Assembly: GCF_011839805.1 (NCBI RefSeq)
Contig: NZ_VWPY01000028.1
Span: 1 to 58,592 of the forward strand
Direction: 5' to 3'
Origin: Kineococcus rubinsiae
GTDB lineage: Bacteria; Actinomycetota; Actinomycetes; Actinomycetales; Kineococcaceae
DNA: 58,592 bases
Shown in pieces: positions 50,580 to 58,592 of this stretch. The position numbers were made by a program, and so were the translations under genes. A model generated the notes under the pieces. It ran no database searches and was not told where the DNA came from. It was given only the letters and a program-made list of their open reading frames with translations. Positions within the stretch are counted from its first letter, which is position 1. Every line of letters starts with the position of its first letter.

Positions 50580-51733
50580 CGCGAGGCCCCCGAGACGCTG
50601 ATCGCCCCGTCCTGCTCGGTGACCGAGGCGGTCTTGGCGTAGAACCGCGGTGCGCGCTGCGCGAGGGTCCCCGGCAGGTACCAGGGGTCGTCGGCGGCCA
50701 GCGGCACGTCGACCGTGCGGCGCTCGACGGCCGCCTGGTAGACGGCCGTGATCAGCTCGATGGTCCGGCGGCCGTCGCGGCCGTCCACGGCGGGTCGGCG
50801 CCCGGTCTCCAGCGCCGTCAGCACGTCGTCGACCTGCCCCTGGTGCCCGGTGTGGGCCAGGGGTTCCTGCGCCGCGGCCAGCGCCCGGAGCCGCTCGACG
50901 AGATCGGGGTTCCCGCCCGGGACGGGGAACCCGTTGGGCTGCGCCACGTCCGCGACCACCTCCCCGTCCAGGCTGACGCTGGCGTCGCGGCCCTGCACGA
51001 CGATCTTCTGCGGTTCGCCGTGGTGGACGACGGAGCTCGTGATCGTGGCCAGCGCGCGCCGGTAGGCCAGCACCGCCACCGAGAGGTCCTCGACCTCGGC
51101 GTTCTCGTGGGCGGCGTTGGTCAGCACGGCCGTCACCGACTTCGGCGCGCCCAGCAGCCACAGCAGCAGGTCGACGTGGTGCACCGCGTGGTTCAGGGTG
51201 CAGCCGCCGCCCTCCTGATCCCACGTCCCGCGCCACCAGAGGTCGTAGTAGCCGAGCCCGCGCCACCAGGCCGAGTCGACCTGGACGTGGGAGACGGGAC
51301 CGGCGAGGCCCGAGTCGAGGAGGGCCTTCAGCCGCACGACGTCGTCGCGGAAGCGGTTCTGCGCGACGGAGGAGAAGAACGCCCCGCCCTGCTCCTCGGC
51401 CCGCAGGATCGCGTCGCACGCGGCGAGGGAGGGCGCCATGGGCTTCTCGCACAGCACGTTCACGCCCGCGGTGAGGAAGTCGACGCTGATGGCCTCGTGC
51501 GTGGACGGCGGGGTGCAGATGCTCACGAGGTCCACCTGCTCGGCCGCGAGCAGCTCCTCGTGGGAGGCGTGGACGGTCGCCTGGTCGAGGCCGAACTCCC
51601 GGCGCCGGGCGTGGGCCCGCTCCGGGGAGACGTCGCTGAGCGCCACCACGGTGCAGCGCTCGCCGAACGCGCGGTAGGCCGCCAGGTGCGAGGCGGAGAT
51701 CCCGCCCGTCCCGACGACCGCGACGCGGATCAC
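50576..51733 (-). CDS. Gfo/Idh/MocA family oxidoreductase (second of operon)
   Basis: 385 residues. VAVVGTGGISASHLAAYRAF, VDLVSICTPPSTHEAISVDF, the catalytic-lysine motif LCEKPMAPSLAACD and GGGCTLNHAVHHVDLLLWLL are all present. NAD(P)-dependent action on a sugar or sugar acid is expected. GTG 51733 overlaps the uxaC stop and the stop overlaps the next gene, giving tight coupling. Confidence 0.9.
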   Translation of the reverse strand: MIRVAVVGTGGISASHLAAYRAFGERCTVVALSDVSPERAHARRREFGLDQATVHASHEELLAAEQVDLVSICTPPSTHEAISVDFLTAGVNVLCEKPMAPSLAACDAILRAEEQGGAFFSSVAQNRFRDDVVRLKALLDSGLAGPVSHVQVDSAWWRGLGYYDLWWRGTWDQEGGGCTLNHAVHHVDLLLWLLGAPKSVTAVLTNAAHENAEVEDLSVAVLAYRRALATITSSVVHHGEPQKIVVQGRDASVSLDGEVVADVAQPNGFPVPGGNPDLVERLRALAAAQEPLAHTGHQGQVDDVLTALETGRRPAVDGRDGRRTIELITAVYQAAVERRTVDVPLAADDPWYLPGTLAQRAPRFYAKTASVTEQDGAISVSGASR

Positions 51734-53166
51734 CGCTGCCCCCCGGCGTCGCCGCGGGGTGCGTAGGCCTCGCGGGGGATGGTCGTCGTCAGGTCGACGG
51801 CGGTCTCCACGGCCTCCTCCAGCGACAGCTGGCCGGAGGCCACGAGCGAGGCGAGGAAGCCGCTGTCGACGCGGCGGGACACGTCGTGGCGGGCGGGGAT
51901 CGAGGCGAACGCGCGGGTGTCGTCGACGAAGCCGGAGGTGTTGTAGAAGCCCGCCGTCTCCGTGACGGCCTCGCGGAAGCGGCGCATCGCCAGCGGCGAG
52001 TCCAGGAACCACCAGGGCGCGCCCAGGCGCACCGCGGGGTAGGCCCCGGCCAGCGGCGCGAGCTCGCGGGAGAACGTCGTCTCGTCGATCGTGAACAGCA
52101 CGCAGCGGAACGCGGGGTCGGAGCCGAACTCCGACAGCAGCGGGCGCAGGCCGTGGACGAAGTCGACGGCGATCGGGATGTCGAAGCCCTTGTCGGTGCC
52201 GAAGCGCTCGTGGACCGCGGGGTCGTGGTTGCGCAGCACGCCGGGGTGGATCTGCATGACCAGGCCGTCGTCGCGGCTCATCCGGGCCATCTCGAACAGC
52301 ATGTGCGCCGCGAACGCCGCGGCGTCCGCGGGGCTCACCGACCCCGAGCGGGCGGCGGCGTAGATCCGCTCGGCGTCGGCGCGCCCGAGCGGGGTCGAGT
52401 CCGCGGTGAGGTGGCCGTGGTCGGTGGCCCGCGCGCCCATCGCCACGAAGTGCTCGCGGCGCTGCCGCAGCGCGGCGAGGTAGCCGGCGTAGTCGCCGAC
52501 GTCGTGCCCGGAGACCTCCGCCAGCTCCTCCACGTCCTGCTTCCAGCCCGCGCGGTCCAGCTGCACGAGGGCGTCGGGGCGGAACGTCGGCACGACCGTG
52601 CCCGCCCAGTCCGAGGCCGCGATGGCCGCGTGGTGCTCCAGCCGGCTCGCCGGGGCGTCGGTCGTCGCCAGCAGCTCCACGCCGAAGGCGTCGAACAGCG
52701 CGCGGGGCCGGAACTGCGGGCTCGCGATGCGCTCGGCCAGCTGGTCGTAGACCTCGTCCGCGGTCTCGGGGGAGGGCTGCACGCGGACGCCGAACACCTC
52801 GTGCAGCTCGTGCTCCAGCCAGTACCGGCTGGGCGTGCCGCGGAAGAGGTGCCACCCCGCGCAGAACCGGCGCCAGATCTCGCGCCCGTCCTGCTCGACG
52901 GGGCCGCCGTCGGCGCGCGGGACCCCGAGGTCCTCCGGCCGGGTGCCCTGCGAGACGAGCATGCGGGTCACGTAGTGGTCGGGCACCACGAGCAGCTGCG
53001 CCGGGTCGCCGAACGGCTCGTCGTCGGCGAGGACCTGCGCCTCGACGTGGCCGTGCATGCTGATGAGCGGCAGGTCGCGCACCTGCCCGTAGATCTCCCG
53101 GGCCAGGGAGCGCACCCCCGGTTCGGTGGGCAGGAGGCGGTCGTCGTCGAGCGTGAGCGGGCGCAC
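51730..53166 (-). CDS. uxaC: Glucuronate (hexuronate) isomerase
   Basis: 478 residues, amidohydrolase-like TIM barrel. LISMHGHVEAQVLADDEPFG (metal His residues), PDHYVTRMLVSQG, WLEHELHEVFG, DAFGVELLATTDAP and GAPWWFLDSPLAMRRFREAV are typical UxaC segments. It turns galacturonate into tagaturonate or glucuronate into fructuronate, feeding the reductase and uxaA on the other strand. GTG 53166 has GGAG 5 bases upstream. A 59-base gap separates it from the first oxidoreductase. Confidence 0.94.
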   Translation of the reverse strand: MRPLTLDDDRLLPTEPGVRSLAREIYGQVRDLPLISMHGHVEAQVLADDEPFGDPAQLLVVPDHYVTRMLVSQGTRPEDLGVPRADGGPVEQDGREIWRRFCAGWHLFRGTPSRYWLEHELHEVFGVRVQPSPETADEVYDQLAERIASPQFRPRALFDAFGVELLATTDAPASRLEHHAAIAASDWAGTVVPTFRPDALVQLDRAGWKQDVEELAEVSGHDVGDYAGYLAALRQRREHFVAMGARATDHGHLTADSTPLGRADAERIYAAARSGSVSPADAAAFAAHMLFEMARMSRDDGLVMQIHPGVLRNHDPAVHERFGTDKGFDIPIAVDFVHGLRPLLSEFGSDPAFRCVLFTIDETTFSRELAPLAGAYPAVRLGAPWWFLDSPLAMRRFREAVTETAGFYNTSGFVDDTRAFASIPARHDVSRRVDSGFLASLVASGQLSLEEAVETAVDLTTTIPREAYAPRGDAGGQR

Positions 53167-53225
53167 GGGGTCTCCGGTGGTTCGCAGGAGCGGTTCGGGT
53201 GCTGCGGCAGGGCTTCCGGGAGCAG

Positions 53226-54584
53226 CTACAGGGGCAGGATGTCGTCCGCCCGCACGGGCAGGCCGGTCTCGAAGGAGCGGTTCGCGGCGAGGCCCGTGAG
53301 CAGCGAGCGCGCCCCGTCCAGCTGGGTGGAGGCGCGGCCCAGCGGGTCCGGCGCCGGGGGGCCGCCGAAGATGTCGGCCAGCATCCGCTCGTCGCCGCCG
53401 CCGTGGCCGGCGCCGGAGGTGTCGGGCAGGTCCAGCTCGACCGGGCGCTCCCACAGCCGGCGCAGCGTCAGGCGGGTCCCGGCGCCGGAGTCGGCGTCGT
53501 GGCCGTCCACCCCGTGCAGGGCCTCGCCCGGGGCGCGGCTCGCGGTGACCGGGTCGACGAAGGCGTTCTCGACGACGTCCAGCTCCAGCCGGCCCTCGCT
53601 GCCGTTGAAGACGACGTGGTAGCCCTCCCAGGGGGAGTAGGCCGTGAGGTGGTAGCTCATCGTCGCGCCGCTGCGGTAGCGCACGGCCACGCACATGTCG
53701 TCCTCGATCGTCACGCCGGGGGCGAAGACGTTCTGGTCGCGGTGGTAGCCGTCCTCGTGCTCGGCGTCGAGGTAGAGGGCCGTGAGGTTCGGCGAGGAGT
53801 CCAGCTGCAGGGCGAACGGGTCCTCGGCGGCCTCGGGCGCCCCGTGCGCGCGCTCGTAGTCGCGGGCCAGGCCGCGGCGCCCGCCGTTCTCGTCGCCGTA
53901 GAAGAACAGCCGGCCGAGGCCGAACACCGTCTCGGGGCTCGAGGCGATCCACCAGTTGACGAGGTCGAAGTGGTGGGTGGCCTTGTGGACCATGAGGCCG
54001 CCGGAGTTGGCCTTGTCGCGGTGCCAGCGGCGGAAGTAGTCCGCGCCGTGGCGGGTGTCGAGCAGCCACTCGAAGTGCACGGAGCCGACCTCGCCGATCG
54101 CGCCCGAGGCGATGACCTCGCGGACCTTGGCGTGCGCCGGGTTGTAGCGGTAGTTGAAGGTGACCGTCACCTTGCGGCCGGTCGCCTCCTGGGCGTCGAG
54201 GATGCGCCGGCAGCGCTCCGCGTCGATCGTCATGGGCTTCTCGGTCACGACGTCGCAGCCGGCGTGCAGCGCCGCGACGATGTACTCGTCGTGCGTGCGG
54301 TCCAGCGTGGTGACGACGACGGCGTCGACCCGCTGCTCGGCGAGCATCGTCGTGAAGTCCCCGGCCGCGTAGGTGGGCACCGGGTCGTGGTCGTGGTCCT
54401 CGCGCAGGGCCTTGTTGTGGGCGTCCATGCGCGTCTGGTTCACGTCGCACAGGGCCACGAGCTCGTTGCGGTCGGCGTGGGTGCCCGCGAGCGCGCGGAC
54501 GTACATCTGGGCCCGCCCGCCGAGGCCGACGATCGCGTAGCGGGTGCGTGGGGCCCCGGCGTGCGAGGGGGTGGACGCGGTCAT
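53226..54584 (-). CDS. Gfo/Idh/MocA family oxidoreductase (first of operon)
   Basis: 452 residues, longer than average. YAIVGLGGRAQMYVRALAGT, VDAVVVTTLDRTHDEYIVAA, the EKPMTIDAERCRRIL motif and SGGLMVHKATHHFDLVNWWI are clear; a long insertion (about 220-330) includes acidic and His-rich stretches. ATG 54584 has GGAGGAG 7 bases upstream. Its promoter region holds the LacI-type operator at 54633. Related long forms occur in gene clusters for plant-polysaccharide uronides. Confidence 0.9.
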   Translation of the reverse strand: MTASTPSHAGAPRTRYAIVGLGGRAQMYVRALAGTHADRNELVALCDVNQTRMDAHNKALREDHDHDPVPTYAAGDFTTMLAEQRVDAVVVTTLDRTHDEYIVAALHAGCDVVTEKPMTIDAERCRRILDAQEATGRKVTVTFNYRYNPAHAKVREVIASGAIGEVGSVHFEWLLDTRHGADYFRRWHRDKANSGGLMVHKATHHFDLVNWWIASSPETVFGLGRLFFYGDENGGRRGLARDYERAHGAPEAAEDPFALQLDSSPNLTALYLDAEHEDGYHRDQNVFAPGVTIEDDMCVAVRYRSGATMSYHLTAYSPWEGYHVVFNGSEGRLELDVVENAFVDPVTASRAPGEALHGVDGHDADSGAGTRLTLRRLWERPVELDLPDTSGAGHGGGDERMLADIFGGPPAPDPLGRASTQLDGARSLLTGLAANRSFETGLPVRADDILPL

Positions 54585-54632
54585 GAGGGGACTCCTCCGC
54601 GAGTCGAGGGGGCGCGGGCGCCGCGGCGCCAC

Positions 54633-54646
54633 TGCAAACCTTTGCG
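54633..54646. promoter_or_regulatory. LacI-type operator, copy 2
   Basis: TGCAAACCTTTGCG, one mismatch from the perfect palindrome at 43884. On the minus strand it lies just downstream of a probable promoter (TTGACA at 54680-54675, -10 about 54656-54651), a position that would block the oxidoreductase-uxaC operon. Confidence 0.75.
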
Positions 54647-54650
54647 GCCA

Positions 54651-54680
54651 AGTCAGCACCCTGGTGACGCAGCCTGTCAA
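54651..54680 (-). promoter_or_regulatory. Promoter of the oxidoreductase-uxaC operon
   Basis: Minus-strand TTGACA (54680-54675), an 18-base spacer and CTGACT (54656-54651). The operator copy at 54633-54646 begins five bases beyond the -10. Confidence 0.55.
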
Positions 54681-54731
54681 GCAGGCCCCGCCCGGAGGCG
54701 CCGCGGGAGCGGACCCCGCTCGGTCACAGGC

Positions 54732-54745
54732 TGAAAACCTTTGTG
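54732..54745. promoter_or_regulatory. LacI-type operator, copy 3
   Basis: TGAAAACCTTTGTG keeps the AAACCTTTG core. It is 99 bases from copy 2 (centre to centre) and lies upstream of the TTGACG (54765-54770) that probably drives the transporter. A separate LacI-like half palindrome AAGCGCTT (54759-54766) overlaps that -35. Confidence 0.6.
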
Positions 54746-54850
54746 GAAACCGGCGGGAAAGCGCTTGACGGCGCCGCCCGGCTGTGCCGCAATGGGGCGA
54801 GCCACCGGGCAGGGCCGCCGTCGGCCCGTCACCGATCGAAGGAGATCACG

Positions 54851-56209
54851 ATGACCACCCCCTCCGGGCGCACCCCGTCCCGCCTCGCCGCCCCGGGCCG
54901 CCGCTCCTTCCTGACCGGCGTCCTCGGCGCCTCGGTCCTCGGCCTGGCCGCGTGCGGCGGGGACGACGACACCGCGGCGGCGGGCTCCGGCGCCGCGGCC
55001 GGCCCGGAGACCACGGAGCCCGTCGTCCTCACGGTCGCCTGGTGGGGTGGACCGGCCCGCGCCGAGAACACGCAGAAGGTGCTGGACCTCTACACGAAGG
55101 CCCACCCCAACGTCACGTTCAAGACGCAGTGGCAGGGCTACAGCGGCTACTACGACAAGATCAACACCTCCGCGGCGGGCCGCAACGCCCCCGACATCAT
55201 CCAGATCGACAACCGCGCCCTGCGCGAGTACGCCAACAAGAAGCTGATCGCGGAGCTCGACCCGTTCGTCGGCAAGACGCTGGTGACGGACCAGATCGAC
55301 CCCAAGCTGCTCGGCACCGGCAAGGTGGACGACAAGCTCTACGCCCTCCCGCTGGCCTCGAACACCCAGGCGTTCGCGGTCGACGCGACGGTGCTGGGTC
55401 CGCTGAACCTCCTGCCGGCCGAGGCGGGCTGGGCCGACTACGACGAGTTCAGCACGTGGGCCGCGTCCGTCACCAAGGCCACCGGCGGCAAGGTCTGGGG
55501 CACGCGCGACGAGAGCGCGAACCTCAGCTGGATGGAGCCGTGGCTGCGCCAGAACGGCAAGGAGCTCTACGACGGCCAGGCCCTCGGGTTCAGCGAGGCC
55601 GAGGCCGTGGAGTGGTTCACCCTCTGGGACGACCTGCGCAAGAGCGGCGGCGCCTCGCCCGCCGAGGTGAGCCAGCCCGCCAACAGCGGTGACATCTCCA
55701 AGAACACGGTCACGTCCAAGCAGACGACCGGCAGCTTCACCTACGACAACCAGCTCACCGAGCTGGCCAAGGCCACCGACCACGAGCTGCAGCTGGTGCC
55801 GCTGCCGGGCGACCTCTCCGGCAACTACGCCCGCCCCTCGCAGTTCTTCACGGCCTACGCCCGCGGCAAGAACATCCCCACGGCCGTCGACGTCATCAAC
55901 TTCTTCGACAACGACCAGGCCGCCGGCGAGGCCCTCGGCACCGAGCGCGGCCTGCCGCCGAGCAAGGAGATCCGGGACGCCATCAGCCCGACCTTCAGCG
56001 ACCAGCTCAAGTACGTCGTGGCCTACGACGAGCGCGTGACCGCCGAGGCCGGGCCCACGCCGCCCGTCCCCGCGCAGGGCGACTCCCAGATCGGGCAGCT
56101 GCTCACCTCCGCCGCCGAGAACGTGGCCTTCGGGCGCGCGCAGATCGCGGACGCGGCCAAGGAGTTCGTCTCCCAGGCCAACTCGGCGCTCGAGCGCGCC
56201 GGCAGCTGA
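54851..56209 (+). CDS. CUT1 sugar ABC transporter substrate-binding lipoprotein
   Basis: 452 residues. The signal carries a twin-arginine pattern (PGRRSFLTGVLG) and a lipobox (LGLAAC) with Cys about residue 36, so it is probably a Tat-exported lipoprotein. The mature part is a family 1 binding protein (VLTVAWWGGPARAENTQKVL, APDIIQIDNRALREYA, GSFTYDNQLTELAKA). AAGGAG lies 6 bases before the ATG. With the two permeases it should import an oligosaccharide or uronide. No ATPase is encoded in the window, so a shared MsiK-type ATPase is likely. Confidence 0.92.
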   Translation: MTTPSGRTPSRLAAPGRRSFLTGVLGASVLGLAACGGDDDTAAAGSGAAAGPETTEPVVLTVAWWGGPARAENTQKVLDLYTKAHPNVTFKTQWQGYSGYYDKINTSAAGRNAPDIIQIDNRALREYANKKLIAELDPFVGKTLVTDQIDPKLLGTGKVDDKLYALPLASNTQAFAVDATVLGPLNLLPAEAGWADYDEFSTWAASVTKATGGKVWGTRDESANLSWMEPWLRQNGKELYDGQALGFSEAEAVEWFTLWDDLRKSGGASPAEVSQPANSGDISKNTVTSKQTTGSFTYDNQLTELAKATDHELQLVPLPGDLSGNYARPSQFFTAYARGKNIPTAVDVINFFDNDQAAGEALGTERGLPPSKEIRDAISPTFSDQLKYVVAYDERVTAEAGPTPPVPAQGDSQIGQLLTSAAENVAFGRAQIADAAKEFVSQANSALERAGS

Positions 56210-56241
56210 GACCGATCCCCTCCACGGACAGGAGCGCCACC

Positions 56242-57210
56242 ATGGCGGACACCGCCTCCCGACCACCTCGGGTCAGCGCGCGCCGCGCCGCCCGCCCGCC
56301 CGCGCCGGGCGGCAGCCCGCGCCGGCGGCGGGAGGCGGTCGCCGGCTACACGTTCCTCATCCCGTGGTTCATCGGGCTCTTCGGGATCACGCTCTTCCCG
56401 ATGCTGTACTCGCTCTACCTCAGCTTCACCGACTACGACCTGCTGCAGTCCCCGCAGTGGATCGGACTCGAGAACTACGTCCGCATGCTCACCGACGACC
56501 CGCAGTACTGGAACTCGGTGAAGGCGACGCTGGTCTTCGCCCTGGTCTCGGTGCCGCTGAAGCTGGCCGTCGCCCTCGGGGTCGCGCTGCTGCTCTACCG
56601 CGACCGCCGCGGCGTCGGGCTGTACCGGGCGCTGTTCTACGTGCCCTCGCTCCTCGGGGGCAGCGTCGCCGTCGCCATCGTCTGGCAGACGCTCTTCGGC
56701 GGCCAGGGCGCCATCAACGAGATCCTCGGGATCTTCGGCATCGGCGGCCGCAGCTGGATCACCAACCCCTCGACGGCGCTGGGCACGCTCGTGCTGCTGG
56801 CCGCGTGGCAGTTCGGTGCGCCGATGGTCATCTTCCTGGCGGGGCTCAAGCAGATCCCGGCCGAGATGTTCGAGGCCGGGTCCCTCGACGGGGCGGGCCG
56901 CTTCACGCAGTTCTGGCACATCACGCTGCCGATGCTCTCGCCCGTCCTGTTCTTCAACCTGGTGCTGGAGACCATCGCCGGGTTCCAGGGGTTCACGGCC
57001 GCGTTCGTCATCAGCGGCGGCACCGGCGGCCCCGCCGACTCCACGCTGCTCTACACCCTGTACCTGTACCTGCGCGGGTTCGGCGACTTCCAGATGGGCT
57101 ACGCGTCGGCGATGGCCTGGGGCTTCCTGCTCGTGCTGGGCGTCATCACCGCGATCGTCTTCCGCAGCGGCTCGCTGTGGGTCCACTACGCCGACGAGGG
57201 GGAGCACTGA
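56242..57210 (+). CDS. CUT1 sugar ABC permease (MalF-type)
   Basis: 322 residues with six membrane helices. The N-terminal 30 residues are Arg/Pro-rich. LIPWFIGLFGITLFPMLYSL opens the membrane domain and the EAA loop is PAEMFEAGSLDGAGRFTQFW. ATG 56242 has AGGAG 8 bases upstream. The stop overlaps the second permease start by one base. Confidence 0.92.
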   Translation: MADTASRPPRVSARRAARPPAPGGSPRRRREAVAGYTFLIPWFIGLFGITLFPMLYSLYLSFTDYDLLQSPQWIGLENYVRMLTDDPQYWNSVKATLVFALVSVPLKLAVALGVALLLYRDRRGVGLYRALFYVPSLLGGSVAVAIVWQTLFGGQGAINEILGIFGIGGRSWITNPSTALGTLVLLAAWQFGAPMVIFLAGLKQIPAEMFEAGSLDGAGRFTQFWHITLPMLSPVLFFNLVLETIAGFQGFTAAFVISGGTGGPADSTLLYTLYLYLRGFGDFQMGYASAMAWGFLLVLGVITAIVFRSGSLWVHYADEGEH

Positions 57211-58115
57211 TGACCACCGCCCCGAGCACCCTGGCCTCGGCGCCGCTCGCGCCCCAGGCCCCCAGCCCCGCCGGCCGGCCGGCGCGGACGGCCGGGAGCC
57301 TCGTCGCCCACGTCGTCCTCGTCGCGCTCCTCGTCGTCGCGCTGTACCCGATCGCCTACCTCCTCGGGACCTCGTTCAAGTCCCCGCAGGAGATCGCGAA
57401 CAACCTCAACGTCCTGCCGGAGTCCTTCACGCCGAAGAACTACGCCGACGGCTGGTCGGGCATCCCCGGGGTCAGCTTCGCCCGGTTCTTCACCAACAGC
57501 GTCGTCGTCTCCGTCGGCGTCGTGGTCGGCAACGTCGTCTCGTGCTCGCTCGCGGCCTACGCCTTCGCCCGGCTGCGCTTCCCGCTGCGCGGGCTCTGGT
57601 TCGCGCTGATGATCGGCACGCTGCTCCTGCCGCACCACGTGCTCGTCGTCCCGCAGTACGTCCTGTTCAACAGCCTGGGCTGGGTCAACACGCCGCTGCC
57701 GCTCATCGTGCCGAAGTTCCTGGCCACCGACGCCTTCTTCGTCTTCCTCATGGTCCAGTTCATGCGCGGCATCCCGCGCACCCTGGACGAGGCGGCGGCG
57801 ATCGACGGCTGCGGGCCCTTCGCGACGTTCTTCCGCATCGTGCTCCCGCTGACCAAGCCGGCCCTGGTGACGACGACCGTCTTCTCGTTCATCCAGACCT
57901 GGAACGACTTCTTCTCCCAGCTGGTCTACCTCAACGACATCACCAAGTACACGCTGCCCATCGGCCTGCGCCTGTTCCTGGACTCCTCGGGGCAGAACAG
58001 CGTCGGCCCGATGTTCGCGATGTCCGCGCTCAGCCTCGTGCCGGTGTTCCTCTTCTTCCTCGTGTTCCAGCGCCTCATCGTCGAGGGCATCAACACCAGC
58101 GGGATCAAGGGGTGA
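57210..58115 (+). CDS. CUT1 sugar ABC permease (MalG-type)
   Basis: 301 residues, six helices. LYPIAYLLGTSFKSPQEIAN, FFTNSVVVSVGVVVGNVVSC, the EAA loop RTLDEAAAIDGCGPFATFFR and the C-terminal FLVFQRLIVEGINTSGIKG are typical of MalG-like subunits. It is coupled to both neighbours (TGATG upstream, GTGA downstream). Confidence 0.93.
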   Translation: MTTAPSTLASAPLAPQAPSPAGRPARTAGSLVAHVVLVALLVVALYPIAYLLGTSFKSPQEIANNLNVLPESFTPKNYADGWSGIPGVSFARFFTNSVVVSVGVVVGNVVSCSLAAYAFARLRFPLRGLWFALMIGTLLLPHHVLVVPQYVLFNSLGWVNTPLPLIVPKFLATDAFFVFLMVQFMRGIPRTLDEAAAIDGCGPFATFFRIVLPLTKPALVTTTVFSFIQTWNDFFSQLVYLNDITKYTLPIGLRLFLDSSGQNSVGPMFAMSALSLVPVFLFFLVFQRLIVEGINTSGIKG

Positions 58116-58592
58116 GCGCCCCCGTGGCCGCGGCTCCCCGGCGTCCGCGCCGCCGGGCCCCGGAGGCCACCGGCTCCGGTTCCGGCTGGAAGGAGCAGGT
58201 GCGGCGGATCTCCGAGCTCTGCCTGCTCGGGGTCGTCGCCGCGCTCCTCAGCCTGTTCGTCCTGCCGCTGGGCGCCGTCCTCGCCACGGTCTCGGTCGCG
58301 GTCGGCCACTACGCCGACCACGACGAGCTGCCGCGCTGGTCGGCCCTGGCGCGGGAGTTCGGCCGCCGCTTCCCGGCCGGCTGCGTCGTCAGCGTGGGCG
58401 CCGTGCTCGCGCTCCTGCTCGTCGTGCGTGAGCAGGAGCTGCTGCGCGCCGGGACGGTGCCCGGCGGGAACGCCGCCGCGGCGGTCGTCCTGCTCGTCAC
58501 CGCCGTCCTCCTGGCGGCCGCGCTGCTCGCCGTCCCGCGCCTGGCCGACGGCCTCGGCTGGCGCGCCGCGCTGGCCGCCGGCTGGCGGGACC
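58112..58592 (+). CDS. YesL/DUF624-like membrane protein, 3' end outside window
   Basis: 160 residues are visible and the frame is still open at the edge. A Pro/Arg-rich start is followed by helices LLGVVAALLSLFVLPLGAVL, CVVSVGAVLALLLVV and AAAVVLLVTAVLLAAALLAV, with SVAVGHYADHDELPRWSALA between. YesL-like proteins often accompany sugar ABC transporters for pectin fragments. GTG 58112 overlaps the permease stop by 4 bases. Confidence 0.68.
   Translation, partial: MSAPVAAAPRRPRRRAPEATGSGSGWKEQVRRISELCLLGVVAALLSLFVLPLGAVLATVSVAVGHYADHDELPRWSALAREFGRRFPAGCVVSVGAVLALLLVVREQELLRAGTVPGGNAAAAVVLLVTAVLLAAALLAVPRLADGLGWRAALAAGWRD

Overview
The window is very GC-rich, uses many GTG starts and packs genes into operons joined by 4-base start/stop overlaps. 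It carries actinobacterial markers (Lsr2, a SigE-family sigma factor, DUF3180, bPH2 proteins, the folP-folB-folK and DUF2520-panC-lysS-lsr2 groups). It looks like a chromosome segment of an actinomycete, probably near Kineococcus/Kineosporiales; the genus is an inference from gene content. No phage, integrase, insertion sequence, CRISPR array or rRNA was seen.

Layout. 1-2075: folate genes (folP cut by the window edge, folB, folK, DUF3180). 2076-7772: a SpoIIE-type phosphatase with PAS and GAF domains, an Imm5-like/HEAT pair, a PPOX flavoprotein, an FAD monooxygenase and a Nudix hydrolase. 7892-10161: a large secreted Ig-repeat protein with a strong terminator. 10325-13418: an acyl-CoA dehydrogenase / PIG-L deacetylase-methyltransferase / glycosyltransferase operon. 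13423-17561: a PfkB kinase, a membrane protein, a Moco oxidoreductase with a flavin reductase partner, and an SDR. 17689-23537: a membrane protein with a SigE-type sigma factor, an OpuC-like ABC system whose ATPase has lost its catalytic motifs, and two bacterial PH-domain proteins. 23613-28651: TetR/SDR divergent pair, VanY-like peptidase, SulP transporter, a 52-aa protein and a methyltransferase. 28959-39117: a surface polysaccharide region with a CDP-sugar operon (rfbF, SDR, RmlC-like, SAF-domain dehydrogenase), a PelG/PelF pair, and two putative glycan-active proteins. 39182-43114: DUF2520-panC, lysS, a 53-aa membrane protein, lsr2. 43125-58592: a hexuronate catabolism regulon (GntR, LacI, uxaA, UxuB-like reductase, hydrolase; divergently three Gfo/Idh/MocA oxidoreductases with uxaC; then a CUT1 sugar ABC transporter and a YesL-like protein cut by the window edge). 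Three copies of one LacI-type operator tie this last block together.

The points most worth a second look are: a perfect 76-nt cloverleaf at 49329-49404 with glycine-tRNA identity bases but abnormal D and anticodon arms; the degenerate ABC ATPase at 18976-20262; the three-gene acyl/deacetylase/GT2 operon; the reduced Pel-like locus; and a TANNNT element exactly 6 nt before the start codon of seven genes, which suggests leaderless transcripts.
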